DNA of 64,000 nt from Microbacterium halimionae (GTDB lineage Bacteria > Actinomycetota > Actinomycetes > Actinomycetales > Microbacteriaceae). Below, one piece after another: positions 34,626 to 42,909 of the stretch. The notes under the pieces were generated by a model that searched no databases, was not told the DNA's origin, and worked only from the letters and a program-made list of their open reading frames with translations. The stretch covers positions 620,001-684,000 of the forward strand of contig NZ_JAAOZB010000001.1 of NCBI RefSeq assembly GCF_011761265.1. Reading direction: 5' to 3'. Within the stretch, counting starts at the first letter, position 1; the number at the start of each line of letters is the position of its first letter. The translations under genes and the position numbers were made by a program.

Positions 34626-34913
34626 ATGGCCGACAAGTCCATTACCAAGACCGAACTCGTTGCGAGCATCGCGAGCGCCACCGGACAAAGCCAGTCCGCC
34701 GTTTCGGGCGTTCTCGACTCCCTCTTCTCGACCGTTTCTGAGGCCGTTGCCAAGGGCACGAAGGTTTCGATCCCGGGTTGGATCGCGTTCGAGCAGGTTG
34801 AGACCTCGGCACGTACGGGCCGTAACCCCCAGACCGGCGCAGAGATTCAGATCCCGGCCGGCAAGCGCGTCAAGGTGACCGCTGGCTCGAAGCTGAAGGC
34901 TGCCGTCAAGTAG
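34626..34913 (+). CDS. HU family DNA-binding protein
   Basis: A 95-residue histone-like protein that bends and compacts DNA. N-terminal helices (KTELVASIASATG) are followed by the HU beta arm region, with TGRNPQTGAEIQIPAGKRVKV carrying the intercalating proline in RNPQTG. It lacks the long Lys/Ala tail of mycobacterial HupB. GGAGG eight bases before the ATG supports the start. It has its own promoter and a strong terminator, so it is monocistronic. Confidence 0.95.
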   Translation: MADKSITKTELVASIASATGQSQSAVSGVLDSLFSTVSEAVAKGTKVSIPGWIAFEQVETSARTGRNPQTGAEIQIPAGKRVKVTAGSKLKAAVK

Positions 34914-34927
34914 TCGACACCATCGTC

Positions 34928-34966
34928 AACAACAGGGAGGATGCTTCGGCGTCCTCCCTGTTGTTT
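34928..34966 (+). terminator. Intrinsic terminator after the HU gene, TTCG loop
   Basis: A 17-bp stem (34928-34944 with 34949-34965, one T-G pair) closes a TTCG tetraloop, and TGTTGTTTT supplies the T-rich tail. This is a very stable terminator for the highly expressed HU gene. Confidence 0.9.
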
Positions 34967-34986
34967 TGGCCGCTTAGGCTGGGGGA

Positions 34987-36963
34987 GTGAATCCTCGAGT
35001 GCTGAGGGCCGTCGGCCCGTCGATCCTCGCGCTCACCGCGGCTCTTGGGCTTATTTGGGGCCTCGCATATGGCGGTGGAGCCGACCCGCTGCAGATAGCC
35101 GATCCCGGGCCTGTGGTTCGGTGGGGCCTGCCTGCCGCCACGATGTTGGTCAACATTTCCGCAGCCGGCATGCTCGGAACCCTCGTGCTCGCGCTCTATG
35201 CGTTGAAGGCTAGCGAGCGCGCCTTCGAAGTTGCACTCGATACCGCATCAATATCCGCGGCAATTTTCACAGTGGCTTCGGCACTGACGGGATTCTTCAC
35301 CTTCGTCAACATCACGAATGCTGCCCCGAGTGCTGACGCTCTCTTCGGCGAGCAGCTCGGTCGTTTTCTCATTCAGCAAGAAGTCGGTCGCACGTGGCTG
35401 ATCACCACGATCGCTGGTGCCGTCCTGACGGTGCTCACATTCGCTGTGCGTGGCTGGACATCGACACTGTTCGTGGCAATCCTTGCTGCCGCAGCCCTCG
35501 TGCCGATGGGGACTCAGGGCCACTCGGGCGAGCTATCGACCCACAACCTCGCGATGACCGCGCTCATCCTGCACATGATCGGTGCAGCGGTCTGGGTTGG
35601 CGGGCTTGTGCTGTTGGTCGTTATCCGTCCAGTGCTCACTCGAGATGAGATGGGCGGGGTGCTTCGTCGTTATTCGAGTCTCGCGATCGTCGCGTTCGTC
35701 GCAGTCGCGGCTTCAGGTGTTGCGCGTACGACTGTGAGCGTCCAGTCGTGGGCGGGTTTCATCTCTCCCTACGGCGCTCTGCTCGCGGTGAAAGTGATCG
35801 TCCTGATTGCGATAGGCATGTTGGCGGCGTGGTATCGGCTCAGGTTGATTTCGAAGATCGGGCAAGAAACGGTATCCCGTCTGTTCTGGCTGCTCATCGC
35901 GATCGAGGTCGCCTTCATGGGGATTGCGAGCGGTGTCGCGGTGGCGCTTGCTCGCACGGCACCACCCGCAGACGAAACCGTGCCGGTGGTGCGGACGCCC
36001 GCGGAACTCCTCACAAGCTCACCACTGCCACCTGAACTCACGATCGCGCGCTGGTTTACCTCGTGGGAGATTGACCTGCTGTGGGCATTCGTCGTTGCGT
36101 TCGGGGTCTTCTTCTACCTCGCCGGTGTCTGGCGCTTGCACCGCCGCGGTGACAAGTGGCCGATCTATCGCACCGCGCTGTGGCTGCTCGGTATGGCGCT
36201 GTTGTTCTGGGTCACCTGCGGACCCCTCAACGTCTACCAGGACTATCTGTTCAGCGTGCACATGATGGGGCACATGCTCTTGACCATGGCGATACCGCTG
36301 TTGTTGGTGCCCGGCTCTCCGATCACTCTGGCTGCACGCGCCATCGAGAAGCGACAGGACGGCAGTCGCGGCGGCCGGGAATGGATCCTGTGGGCGGTAC
36401 ACACTCCGGTTGCCCGTGTCGTCACGAACCCCTTCTTCACAGCTGCGATGTTCGTCGGATCGCTGTGGGTGTTTTATTACACCGACCTCTTCCGGTGGTC
36501 GCTGTACGACCATCTCGGCCACGAGTGGATGGTTGCGCACTTTTTGATCACCGGCTATCTCTTCGTGCAGTCGTTGATCGGCATCGATCCCGTTCCGTAC
36601 CGCTTTCCCTACGCTTTCCGTCTCTTGACTCTCATCACTGTGATGGCAACCCACGCGTTCTTCGGTGTGGCCATCATGATGCAGTCGACCCTGTTCATCG
36701 CGGAGTGGTTCGGTTCTATGGGGCGCGAATGGGGCCTCACGCCCCTCGCAGATCAGTACACGGGCGGCGGCGTTGCCTGGTCGGTCGGTGAGATTCCCAC
36801 GCTCATCCTTGCGATCACTGTGGCGATTCAGTGGAGCCGAAATGATGACCGCCTGCAGCGGCGCACTGACCGCCAGGCTGACCGCACGGGCGACGCAGAG
36901 CTTGCCGAGTACAACGCCCAGCTGCAAGCCCTTGCTGACAAAGACGCGCGGGCTGCACGCTAG
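34987..36963 (+). CDS. CopD / CtaG (Caa3 assembly) fusion copper membrane protein
   Basis: A 658-residue integral membrane protein with two halves. The N-terminal half (about 1-330) has the CopD copper-resistance domain with HMIGAAVWVGGLVLL. The C-terminal half (about 345-625) is the cytochrome c oxidase caa3 assembly factor CtaG domain, with FSVHMMGHMLLTMAIPLLLV, GHEWMVAHFLITGYLF and ATHAFFGVAIM providing histidines for copper. The fused form is common in actinobacteria and serves copper import or delivery to oxidase. The GTG start is close behind GGGGG. Its TAG stop shares a CTAG with the opposing gene. Confidence 0.9.
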   Translation: MNPRVLRAVGPSILALTAALGLIWGLAYGGGADPLQIADPGPVVRWGLPAATMLVNISAAGMLGTLVLALYALKASERAFEVALDTASISAAIFTVASALTGFFTFVNITNAAPSADALFGEQLGRFLIQQEVGRTWLITTIAGAVLTVLTFAVRGWTSTLFVAILAAAALVPMGTQGHSGELSTHNLAMTALILHMIGAAVWVGGLVLLVVIRPVLTRDEMGGVLRRYSSLAIVAFVAVAASGVARTTVSVQSWAGFISPYGALLAVKVIVLIAIGMLAAWYRLRLISKIGQETVSRLFWLLIAIEVAFMGIASGVAVALARTAPPADETVPVVRTPAELLTSSPLPPELTIARWFTSWEIDLLWAFVVAFGVFFYLAGVWRLHRRGDKWPIYRTALWLLGMALLFWVTCGPLNVYQDYLFSVHMMGHMLLTMAIPLLLVPGSPITLAARAIEKRQDGSRGGREWILWAVHTPVARVVTNPFFTAAMFVGSLWVFYYTDLFRWSLYDHLGHEWMVAHFLITGYLFVQSLIGIDPVPYRFPYAFRLLTLITVMATHAFFGVAIMMQSTLFIAEWFGSMGREWGLTPLADQYTGGGVAWSVGEIPTLILAITVAIQWSRNDDRLQRRTDRQADRTGDAELAEYNAQLQALADKDARAAR

Positions 36964-38111
36964 TTTGCGGGAGTACCGCCGACGCGGATCGAAACTGATC
37001 CGTCGCTCAAGGCTGAGATTGAGCCATTCACGATGAACGGAATGTCTTGACTCAGCGTCGAAATTGAACCGTCGAACAGCGACTGCACGGCGACTTCGAT
37101 GTGGGCCATCGCGGTGGTGTCGGGAATGCGCCAGTTTGCGCCGTCGGGCTTGATTGTCACTACGGGTTGCTGCACCACCGTCCAGGTCGGCAGGTCAACA
37201 ATGCGATTCTGCTCGACGAAGCCGAAGGGGCATCCTGTCGGTTGGAGCACCTGCTGCTCGGCGCAACTCGCCAAGAACTCGGTGACGCGCTCTTGCGCTG
37301 TCTCGATGAACTCGGGTGTGGGTTCGGCTTGTACCTGAATCGGCACTTCTTTGAGCGGAACATCTGCCAGCACCGCCACCCCGGGTGTGGCTGAGATCGC
37401 AGTGTTGACTGACACAGTGTAGATGCCGGGAGAAAACACCAGCATGGGAATTGACGCTGTGGGGTCTGCGTCGACGCCGTCGGCCGAAACCTGGCGCTTA
37501 TCGATCTCGAAACCGTTGACGCTGAACTCCATCGAACCGAGCACTGTGATGTCGACAATGCCGAGGGGGCTCGTCGCGAAGCGCCAGGTTGGTGCGACTC
37601 CGATCACTCCGTCGCGCGCAACCTCGAAGGTTGTGGTCGCGGGGTTTCCCATCGCCTTGTACGAGACCGTGACCTCGCTGATGTCGCCATCGGTGCTCTC
37701 CGAAATGGGAGTGATGTCGCTCAACTGCCCGAGTGCTGCTTTCCGCAAGAGCGCATCGGATGCCTCGGGTGATAGCTCATTCGCTTGAAGCTCTGCTTCC
37801 GTCAGTGCAACGCCGGGAAGCGTCAGTGCGTTCGCGGCCTCACCGTCACTGAGCATCTCCAGGTAGCGCATGACGAAGGCAGTAGGGCTGTAGAAGCGTT
37901 CGTAGATGACCGAGTACGAGGCGCCTGTCGCCGCGACGAGCAGAACGCCGATGACACCCAGAACAGTGAGATCGAGTGCGAGCCGTCGTCGGGTGCGAGG
38001 CTGTTTCTTGCGGCGCCGCGTAGTGGGCTGGGACGAGCGTTGAGCCGCAGGCGCGGCGACGGGCGGGTCTGCCTCAGCATCCCGCTCACTCGTGTCCACC
38101 CCCGTATCCAC
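36960..38111 (-). CDS. Single-span membrane protein of unknown function
   Basis: A 383-residue protein. A basic N-terminal region (RRRKKQPRTRRR, about 32-43) precedes one membrane helix (about 45-67), and the rest is extracellular. YSPTAFVMRYLEMLSDGEAANAL and the following repeats resemble NTF2-like or lumazine-binding accessory domains, but I cannot assign them. A cysteine pair occurs in ASCAEQQ and TGCPFG. The GTG start lies 6 bases after TAGACT, so translation is leaderless. It converges with the CopD/CtaG gene through a shared CTAG. Confidence 0.7.
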   Translation of the reverse strand: MDTGVDTSERDAEADPPVAAPAAQRSSQPTTRRRKKQPRTRRRLALDLTVLGVIGVLLVAATGASYSVIYERFYSPTAFVMRYLEMLSDGEAANALTLPGVALTEAELQANELSPEASDALLRKAALGQLSDITPISESTDGDISEVTVSYKAMGNPATTTFEVARDGVIGVAPTWRFATSPLGIVDITVLGSMEFSVNGFEIDKRQVSADGVDADPTASIPMLVFSPGIYTVSVNTAISATPGVAVLADVPLKEVPIQVQAEPTPEFIETAQERVTEFLASCAEQQVLQPTGCPFGFVEQNRIVDLPTWTVVQQPVVTIKPDGANWRIPDTTAMAHIEVAVQSLFDGSISTLSQDIPFIVNGSISALSDGSVSIRVGGTPAN

Positions 38112-38117
38112 AGCATC

Positions 38118-38123
38118 AGTCTA
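38118..38123 (-). promoter_or_regulatory. -10 hexamer of the minus-strand membrane protein gene (leaderless)
   Basis: TAGACT on the minus strand stands 6 bases before the GTG at 38111. With the helicase promoter at 38198 it makes a divergent leaderless pair in a 99-base spacer. Confidence 0.5.
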
Positions 38124-38197
38124 GGAAACCTGGCGGCGCGTCCGGTGCAGAATGCACTTTGGGGTCATGTGGTACCACGAAGCGCCGCCAGCACGCC

Positions 38198-38203
38198 TAG
38201 CAT
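38198..38203 (+). promoter_or_regulatory. -10 hexamer of the helicase gene (leaderless)
   Basis: TAGCAT lies 7 bases before the GTG at 38211. It decides the start: the much longer reading from 37785 would begin inside the opposite gene and upstream of transcription. Confidence 0.5.
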
Positions 38204-38210
38204 TGGAGTG

Positions 38211-39587
38211 GTGAGCAAGCCGTCCCTGTCAGCAGAGCAGGAGGCGCTCTATCGACTTATCGAAGACACTCGAGAGCATGTCTTCGTCACGGGACGTGCC
38301 GGCACCGGAAAATCGACACTGCTGCGGCATCTGACGTACAACACGTCGAAACAGATCGCGATCTGTGCTCCGACAGGCGTTGCCGCCCTCAACGTCGAGG
38401 GTCAGACGATCCATTCGCTGTTCCGTCTCCCGATCGGTCTGATTGCGAACGGCGTTATCGATCAGAACGATGCCACTCGCAAACTGCTGAACGCGATTGA
38501 CACTCTCGTGATCGACGAGATCTCTATGGTCAATGCCGACCTGATGGACGGGATTGACCGGTCACTGCGCCAGGCTAGGGGCCGTCGGGCTGAGCCCTTC
38601 GGTGGCGTGCAGATCGTGATGTTCGGCGACCCGTATCAGCTGGCCCCGGTGCCGCCCCGCGGTGATGAGCTGCGCTACATCGAAGATCACTACCGTTCGT
38701 TCTGGTTCTTCGACGCGCACGTGTGGGTCGGCGAGACCTCGGGCGATGGTCTTATCGATATCGGGTCGCACGGCGCTGAGCTGCACATTCGCGAGCTTCG
38801 CGATATTCACCGCCAGGCCGACCCGGTATTCAAAGCGATGCTCAACGCGGTGCGCTATGGACGCGTCACCGCAGACATCGCCCAGGTGCTCAACGATGCT
38901 GGAGCGCGAAAGCCCCCAGAATCGAGCGACGACGAGCCACCGATCATTACTCTCGCCACACGCAACGACATTGTGACGTCGATCAATCGGCGACACCTCG
39001 ATGCGCTGCCCGGGAGATCTCAAACGGCGAAGGCCGAGATCAGCGGTGACTTCGGTCGAGGCGATCTCTATCCGGCTGATCCTGAACTTCAGCTCAAGGT
39101 CGGCGCGCAGGTGATGTTCTTGCGCAACGATGCGGCGACGTACGGCGAACCGCCACGATGGGTCAACGGCACGATTGGCACTGTGACGCGCATCACAGGA
39201 GGCACAGTGCGCGTCGAGGTTGATGGGCAGGAGCATGATGTCGAGCCCGCAGTGTGGGAACGATTCCGGTACGCCTACGACTCGGCATCCCGAAAACTCT
39301 CACGCGATATCGTCGCGGAGTTCACCCAGTTTCCACTGCGATTGGCGTGGGCGGTGACGATTCATAAGTCGCAGGGGCAGACCTACGACCGTGCCGTAAT
39401 TGATCTTGGTGCTGGGGCGTTTGCCCCAGGTCAGACATACGTTGCGCTGTCGCGCCTGACGTCAATCGATGGCCTTTACCTATCGCGGCCGCTTCGGCCA
39501 AGCGATATTCGTGTCGATGCCGATGTGCAGCGTTTCATGGCACAGGCGCTTCGGCCTCCGGCAGCTCCGGCTCCCGAGGCGTCGTAG
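38211..39587 (+). CDS. PIF1/RecD-like AAA ATPase helicase
   Basis: A 458-residue SF1 helicase-like ATPase. Walker A GRAGTGKS is at 28-35, ICAPTGVAALNVEGQTIHSLF follows as in PIF1, Walker B LVIDEISM is at 99-106, and FGDPYQLAPVPP is motif III. The C-terminal half holds VGAQVMFLRND and RLAWAVTIHKSQGQTYDRAVIDLG with YVALSRLTS, the motif V-VI region of RecD/PIF1 helicases. It probably unwinds DNA forks, G-quadruplexes or D-loops. It is shorter than full PIF1 but motif-complete. The GTG at 38211 follows the leaderless promoter. Confidence 0.88.
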   Translation: MSKPSLSAEQEALYRLIEDTREHVFVTGRAGTGKSTLLRHLTYNTSKQIAICAPTGVAALNVEGQTIHSLFRLPIGLIANGVIDQNDATRKLLNAIDTLVIDEISMVNADLMDGIDRSLRQARGRRAEPFGGVQIVMFGDPYQLAPVPPRGDELRYIEDHYRSFWFFDAHVWVGETSGDGLIDIGSHGAELHIRELRDIHRQADPVFKAMLNAVRYGRVTADIAQVLNDAGARKPPESSDDEPPIITLATRNDIVTSINRRHLDALPGRSQTAKAEISGDFGRGDLYPADPELQLKVGAQVMFLRNDAATYGEPPRWVNGTIGTVTRITGGTVRVEVDGQEHDVEPAVWERFRYAYDSASRKLSRDIVAEFTQFPLRLAWAVTIHKSQGQTYDRAVIDLGAGAFAPGQTYVALSRLTSIDGLYLSRPLRPSDIRVDADVQRFMAQALRPPAAPAPEAS

Positions 39588-39593
39588 TGCTGG

Positions 39594-40247
39594 TTACGCC
39601 GCGGCTTCGGCCTTAGCGCGAGCGAGGTCTTCGAACAACTCAGTGTTGAAGCGGTAGGCGAGCAGCACCTCTTCGATGACGCGATCTTTTTCGCCGTCAT
39701 CCCAGGGGGCAGCATCGAGCTGGTCGCGATAGACCTCTTTGAACTCTTTCGGATCGGCGATGTCAGCGAAGACGTAGAAACCGATGCCATTGGTGTCGAA
39801 GCCGAATCGACGTTTCATGAGGCGCCCGATGAAGAGCCCGCCGGAGAGATCACCGAGGTAGCGCGTGTAGTGATGGGCGACGAACCCACCCGCCCACGTT
39901 GCTGCGACCCTATTGATGCGGTCCACGTAGCGTTGCGTCGTCGGCAGCGGCGCCACCTGTTCGCGCCAGTCCGCGCCAATCAAAAATTCGAGGTCAGCCT
40001 CAAGCGCCGGCATCCGCGTGAGCTTGTCAGTGATGAACACGGATGCCACGGGGTCACGGCGCATTCGATCGGCGGCGCCTTCAAGAGCTTCATAGATGAA
40101 CCAGTGCTGGACAACGAGCGCGACATAGTCATCGCGGGTGCCCTTGCCGTTGATGAGGTCGGCCATGAAGCCAGCGCTCTCACTGCCGGAGTGGGCTGTC
40201 GTGGAACGTTCGCGGAGGGCCGTCGAGAACGGTGTCAGGTGGCTCAT
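39594..40247 (-). CDS. Biliverdin-producing heme oxygenase
   Basis: A 217-residue heme oxygenase that opens heme to biliverdin, CO and Fe2+, freeing iron. The proximal ligand is His19 (TTAHSGSE), and the signature HHYTRYLGDLSGG (125-137) carries the distal glycines and the Asp that orders water. It is close in layout to HmuO of corynebacteria. An iron-box-like palindrome overlaps its promoter, so expression should rise on iron limitation. A DUF2470 gene, often linked to heme utilisation, lies upstream on the same strand. Confidence 0.94.
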   Translation of the reverse strand: MSHLTPFSTALRERSTTAHSGSESAGFMADLINGKGTRDDYVALVVQHWFIYEALEGAADRMRRDPVASVFITDKLTRMPALEADLEFLIGADWREQVAPLPTTQRYVDRINRVAATWAGGFVAHHYTRYLGDLSGGLFIGRLMKRRFGFDTNGIGFYVFADIADPKEFKEVYRDQLDAAPWDDGEKDRVIEEVLLAYRFNTELFEDLARAKAEAAA

Positions 40248-40253
40248 GCGGTC

Positions 40254-40286
40254 AGTCTAGTGGAATATTAGGCTGCCCTAAGTAAA
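40254..40286 (-). promoter_or_regulatory. Leaderless promoter with DtxR/IdeR-like iron box, heme oxygenase gene
   Basis: On the minus strand TAGACT (40254-40259) stands 6 bases before the heme oxygenase ATG. The 5-4-5 inverted repeat TTAGG-N4-CCTAA (40268-40281) covers the -35 and spacer and agrees at about 13 of 19 positions with the DtxR consensus when extended to 40286. Bound iron-DtxR would block RNA polymerase. Confidence 0.65.
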
Positions 40287-40289
40287 AGT

Positions 40290-40598
40290 TTACGCGTGGG
40301 GTCGTGGTTCAACGCCGAGACGGACGCAGGCTTCGTCGTAGAGCGCGACAACCTCGCGGCGCACCTCTCCGCGCTCTGTGATGGGGGCTCCCGGCCAAGC
40401 GACGTGCACCTCGGTAGTGCCGCCCGCGGCATCCGCTGCGTCCCATGTGCCACCGTCACCGTCGAAATCGATCATCGTCGCACCCACCGCAGCACGGTCG
40501 ACGAACGCTCGGACGATGAGCAGGTTGTCATCTGAGTGGTCACCGTTCATGTGCGAGAGCACGGCGGAGCGAACATTGTCGTCAAAGCTATGGGGCAT
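40290..40598 (-). CDS. DUF2470 domain-containing protein
   Basis: A 102-residue protein with the DUF2470 fold. VLSHMNGDHSDDNLLIVRAF contains the HMNxDH motif that in HugZ-type heme-degrading proteins lies in the C-terminal heme-binding domain. As a free-standing domain its role is unproven, but its placement directly upstream of heme oxygenase suggests heme binding or handling. TAGGCT lies 6 bases before the ATG (40605-40610), giving a leaderless start. The iron box lies between its stop and the next gene, so the two genes can be regulated separately. Confidence 0.85.
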   Translation of the reverse strand: MPHSFDDNVRSAVLSHMNGDHSDDNLLIVRAFVDRAAVGATMIDFDGDGGTWDAADAAGGTTEVHVAWPGAPITERGEVRREVVALYDEACVRLGVEPRPHA

Positions 40599-40680
40599 GT
40601 TCTCAGCCTAGAGAGTGATGTGATGGGACTGTGATATCCGTATGTTTGAATCGGTAAAGCACGATCACGGAGGGGTGAGG

Positions 40681-41946
40681 ATGCAGGCCCGATCCGGTCG
40701 ACGTCGTTTTGCAGTTCTAGGGACTGTTCTGGCAGTGAGCACACTGCTTCTTTCGGCGTGCTCCACCGACACCACAGTGTCGGTGAACGTGCCGGAGCAG
40801 GTTGACGCTGATCTTCCTGCCGACACAGCAGCGGAGATCGAAAGCGCTGTCGAGTTTGCGATGGCCGCGACCGGCTCCACCGGCGCGATCGTCGGTGTGT
40901 GGGCTCCGTGGAGCGGGACGTTGGTCAGCGGCTTTGGTATCGCTGATGGCGGTGACGCCGCAGACCTGACGTTCCGCGGCGCTGAAATTACGCGCGCTAT
41001 GACCTGCGATGCGCTTTACCAGCTCGCAGCTGACGGTGTTGTTGCCCTTGACGACTCAGTATCGACGTATGTGTCGAGCGTCGCAGGCCTCGGATCTATC
41101 ACTCTTGAAGAGCTCTGCAACGGCACCTCTGGACTCGGAACGTACTGGCCGGTCATCGAATCAATGGCGCTCTCGACGCCCGAACGCAAGTGGGAGCCCC
41201 GCGAACTCGTCGCCTATGGCATGGGTCGCTCCACCGACGTCGTGCCGGGAACCGCGTGGGGCGATTCTGACGCGGGATATGTGCTGCTCGGACTTGCCCT
41301 CGAAAGCGCGACTCAAAAGACCGCGTCGGCACTTTTTGCCGACACTATCTTTGAGCCCCTCGAAATGGAATCGACCTCGCTACCGCGCGCCACGGCGACG
41401 AGCCCAGGTTCAAATCCGCTCGACGGCATGCTTTCACTGCCAGATAAAGAGGGTGCGCTTAACTGCGCCGACCCGGCCAACGTCACCGAGTATTCGTCGA
41501 GTATCGGATTCACCAACTCTGGTGTCGTCACAAACATCACGGACCTCGGGCACTACACACAGGCGCTCGCTGTCGATGCCCTCGGAGTGGATGGCTCTGA
41601 GCGATTTGCGGCGCCCCTCCCCGCTGACCCGAGCGGCCCGACGTGGTTCACCACGACGGGCGGCGCCTACCAGGCGGCAAGCCTGGTGGGTCAGTACGGC
41701 AAGGTCCCCGGTTACATCACGGCATCGTTCGCTGACCCAACGACCGGCATGACGGTGTCAGTTGTGCTCAACAACTCGGCAGCTGATGCAGAGGTCGGCG
41801 CGTACTTGGCGTGGCAGATTGCAGCGATCACATCGAAGGCGCCGGCAGCGTCCGGTGAGACGGCGCCCAACGCTGGCCTCCCCTGGACAGCGGAGCAGTA
41901 TCACGACGCTATTGCAGAGGCTGCTGTCTGCCCCTTGCCGGAGTGA
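40681..41946 (+). CDS. Serine-hydrolase (class C beta-lactamase)-fold lipoprotein, catalytic residues lost
   Basis: A 421-residue lipoprotein: signal peptide with lipobox LLSAC (Cys27). The remainder follows the EstB/class C beta-lactamase fold, with LYQLAADGVVALDDSVSTYV and GYVLLGLALESAT as recognisable landmarks. The motifs needed for catalysis are changed: the SxxK position reads Glu102-Ile-Thr-Arg105, the YSN position reads Asp195-Ser-Asp197 (in WGDSDAGY), and the HxG site is YGK. It is therefore probably a non-catalytic binding protein of peptidoglycan or another ligand. GGAGGGG upstream supports the ATG at 40681. Confidence 0.8.
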   Translation: MQARSGRRRFAVLGTVLAVSTLLLSACSTDTTVSVNVPEQVDADLPADTAAEIESAVEFAMAATGSTGAIVGVWAPWSGTLVSGFGIADGGDAADLTFRGAEITRAMTCDALYQLAADGVVALDDSVSTYVSSVAGLGSITLEELCNGTSGLGTYWPVIESMALSTPERKWEPRELVAYGMGRSTDVVPGTAWGDSDAGYVLLGLALESATQKTASALFADTIFEPLEMESTSLPRATATSPGSNPLDGMLSLPDKEGALNCADPANVTEYSSSIGFTNSGVVTNITDLGHYTQALAVDALGVDGSERFAAPLPADPSGPTWFTTTGGAYQAASLVGQYGKVPGYITASFADPTTGMTVSVVLNNSAADAEVGAYLAWQIAAITSKAPAASGETAPNAGLPWTAEQYHDAIAEAAVCPLPE

Positions 41947-41964
41947 TCCTCCGATGAGCGCGAC

Positions 41965-42909
41965 GTGGGCGTGAAATTCGGTTCCGCGCCGGCGATCACG
42001 CTTGTCGCGATCGGGCTTTTGTGCCAAGAAGTCGGGGCTTCGTTCGCAGTGTTGCTGTTCCCGCAGACCGGGCCGCTCGGCATGGTCATGCTGCGTTTGG
42101 TGTTCTCTGCGGCGATTCTGCTCCTGATAGCCCGACCGGCGTTGCGTGGTCACTCCTGGCAAACCTGGCGCTCAATACTGATCTTCGGAATCGTGTTGGC
42201 GCTGATGAACACGCTCTTTTACCTTGCCCTCGACCGCCTCGCCCTCGGGGTGACAGTGACGATCGAAGTGTTGGGCCCGCTCGTGCTGTCGATCGTAGCC
42301 AGCAGGAGCCGCGCGGCGTGGCTGTGGGCGGTGCTCGCCTTTGCCGGAGTCGCTGCCCTCGGTAGCGGCGGGTGGGACCGCCTCGATCCGCTCGGTGTCG
42401 TTTTCGCCCTTGGCGCGGCGGCGAGCTGGGCGTTTTACATTTTGGCGTCGGCGAAGGTCGGAGGCGAACTGCCCGGGCTCCAGGGTCTCGCGCTCGCCAT
42501 GGCGTTGGGTGCAGTGATATCGGCGCCGCTCGGCATACTCGACGCGGGCACAGCGCTCGGGCGCATCGACGTGCTGGCCCTTGCTGCTGCCGTTGCTGTG
42601 CTGTCGTCGACGATTCCGTACGCGTTCGAGATCATCGCGTTGCGCCGGGTGGCGGCATCCGTGTTTGCTGTGCTCATGAGTCTCGGACCGGCGATCGCCG
42701 CGGTGGCGGGTCTGGTGCTACTCGGGCAGCAGCTGGTGTGGCTCGAAGTCGTGGGAATCGCCCTCGTGATCATCGCGAGCATGGGCGCTGTCTTCGCCGC
42801 GAGCCGAGCAAGCAGGGCTTCGCGCGCGGCATCAGAGTCTGACCCAACAGCGTCTGATTCAGTAAAGCCCGATCCAACCGAAGAACCCTTCAGCGCCCCG
42901 ATGGCCTAG
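41965..42909 (+). CDS. EamA family exporter (RhtA-like)
   Basis: A 314-residue drug/metabolite transporter with ten membrane helices in two EamA repeats. YLALDRLALGVTVTIEVLGPLVLS and VLSSTIPYAFEIIALRRVAASVFAVLMSLGPAIAAVAG are typical of the threonine/homoserine exporter RhtA. A charged, Ser-rich tail (about 282-314) follows the last helix. The GTG start (or a second GTG two codons on) lies 18 bases after the lipoprotein gene. Substrate unproven. The TAG stop forms a shared CTAG with the opposing HNH gene. Confidence 0.88.
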   Translation: MGVKFGSAPAITLVAIGLLCQEVGASFAVLLFPQTGPLGMVMLRLVFSAAILLLIARPALRGHSWQTWRSILIFGIVLALMNTLFYLALDRLALGVTVTIEVLGPLVLSIVASRSRAAWLWAVLAFAGVAALGSGGWDRLDPLGVVFALGAAASWAFYILASAKVGGELPGLQGLALAMALGAVISAPLGILDAGTALGRIDVLALAAAVAVLSSTIPYAFEIIALRRVAASVFAVLMSLGPAIAAVAGLVLLGQQLVWLEVVGIALVIIASMGAVFAASRASRASRAASESDPTASDSVKPDPTEEPFSAPMA

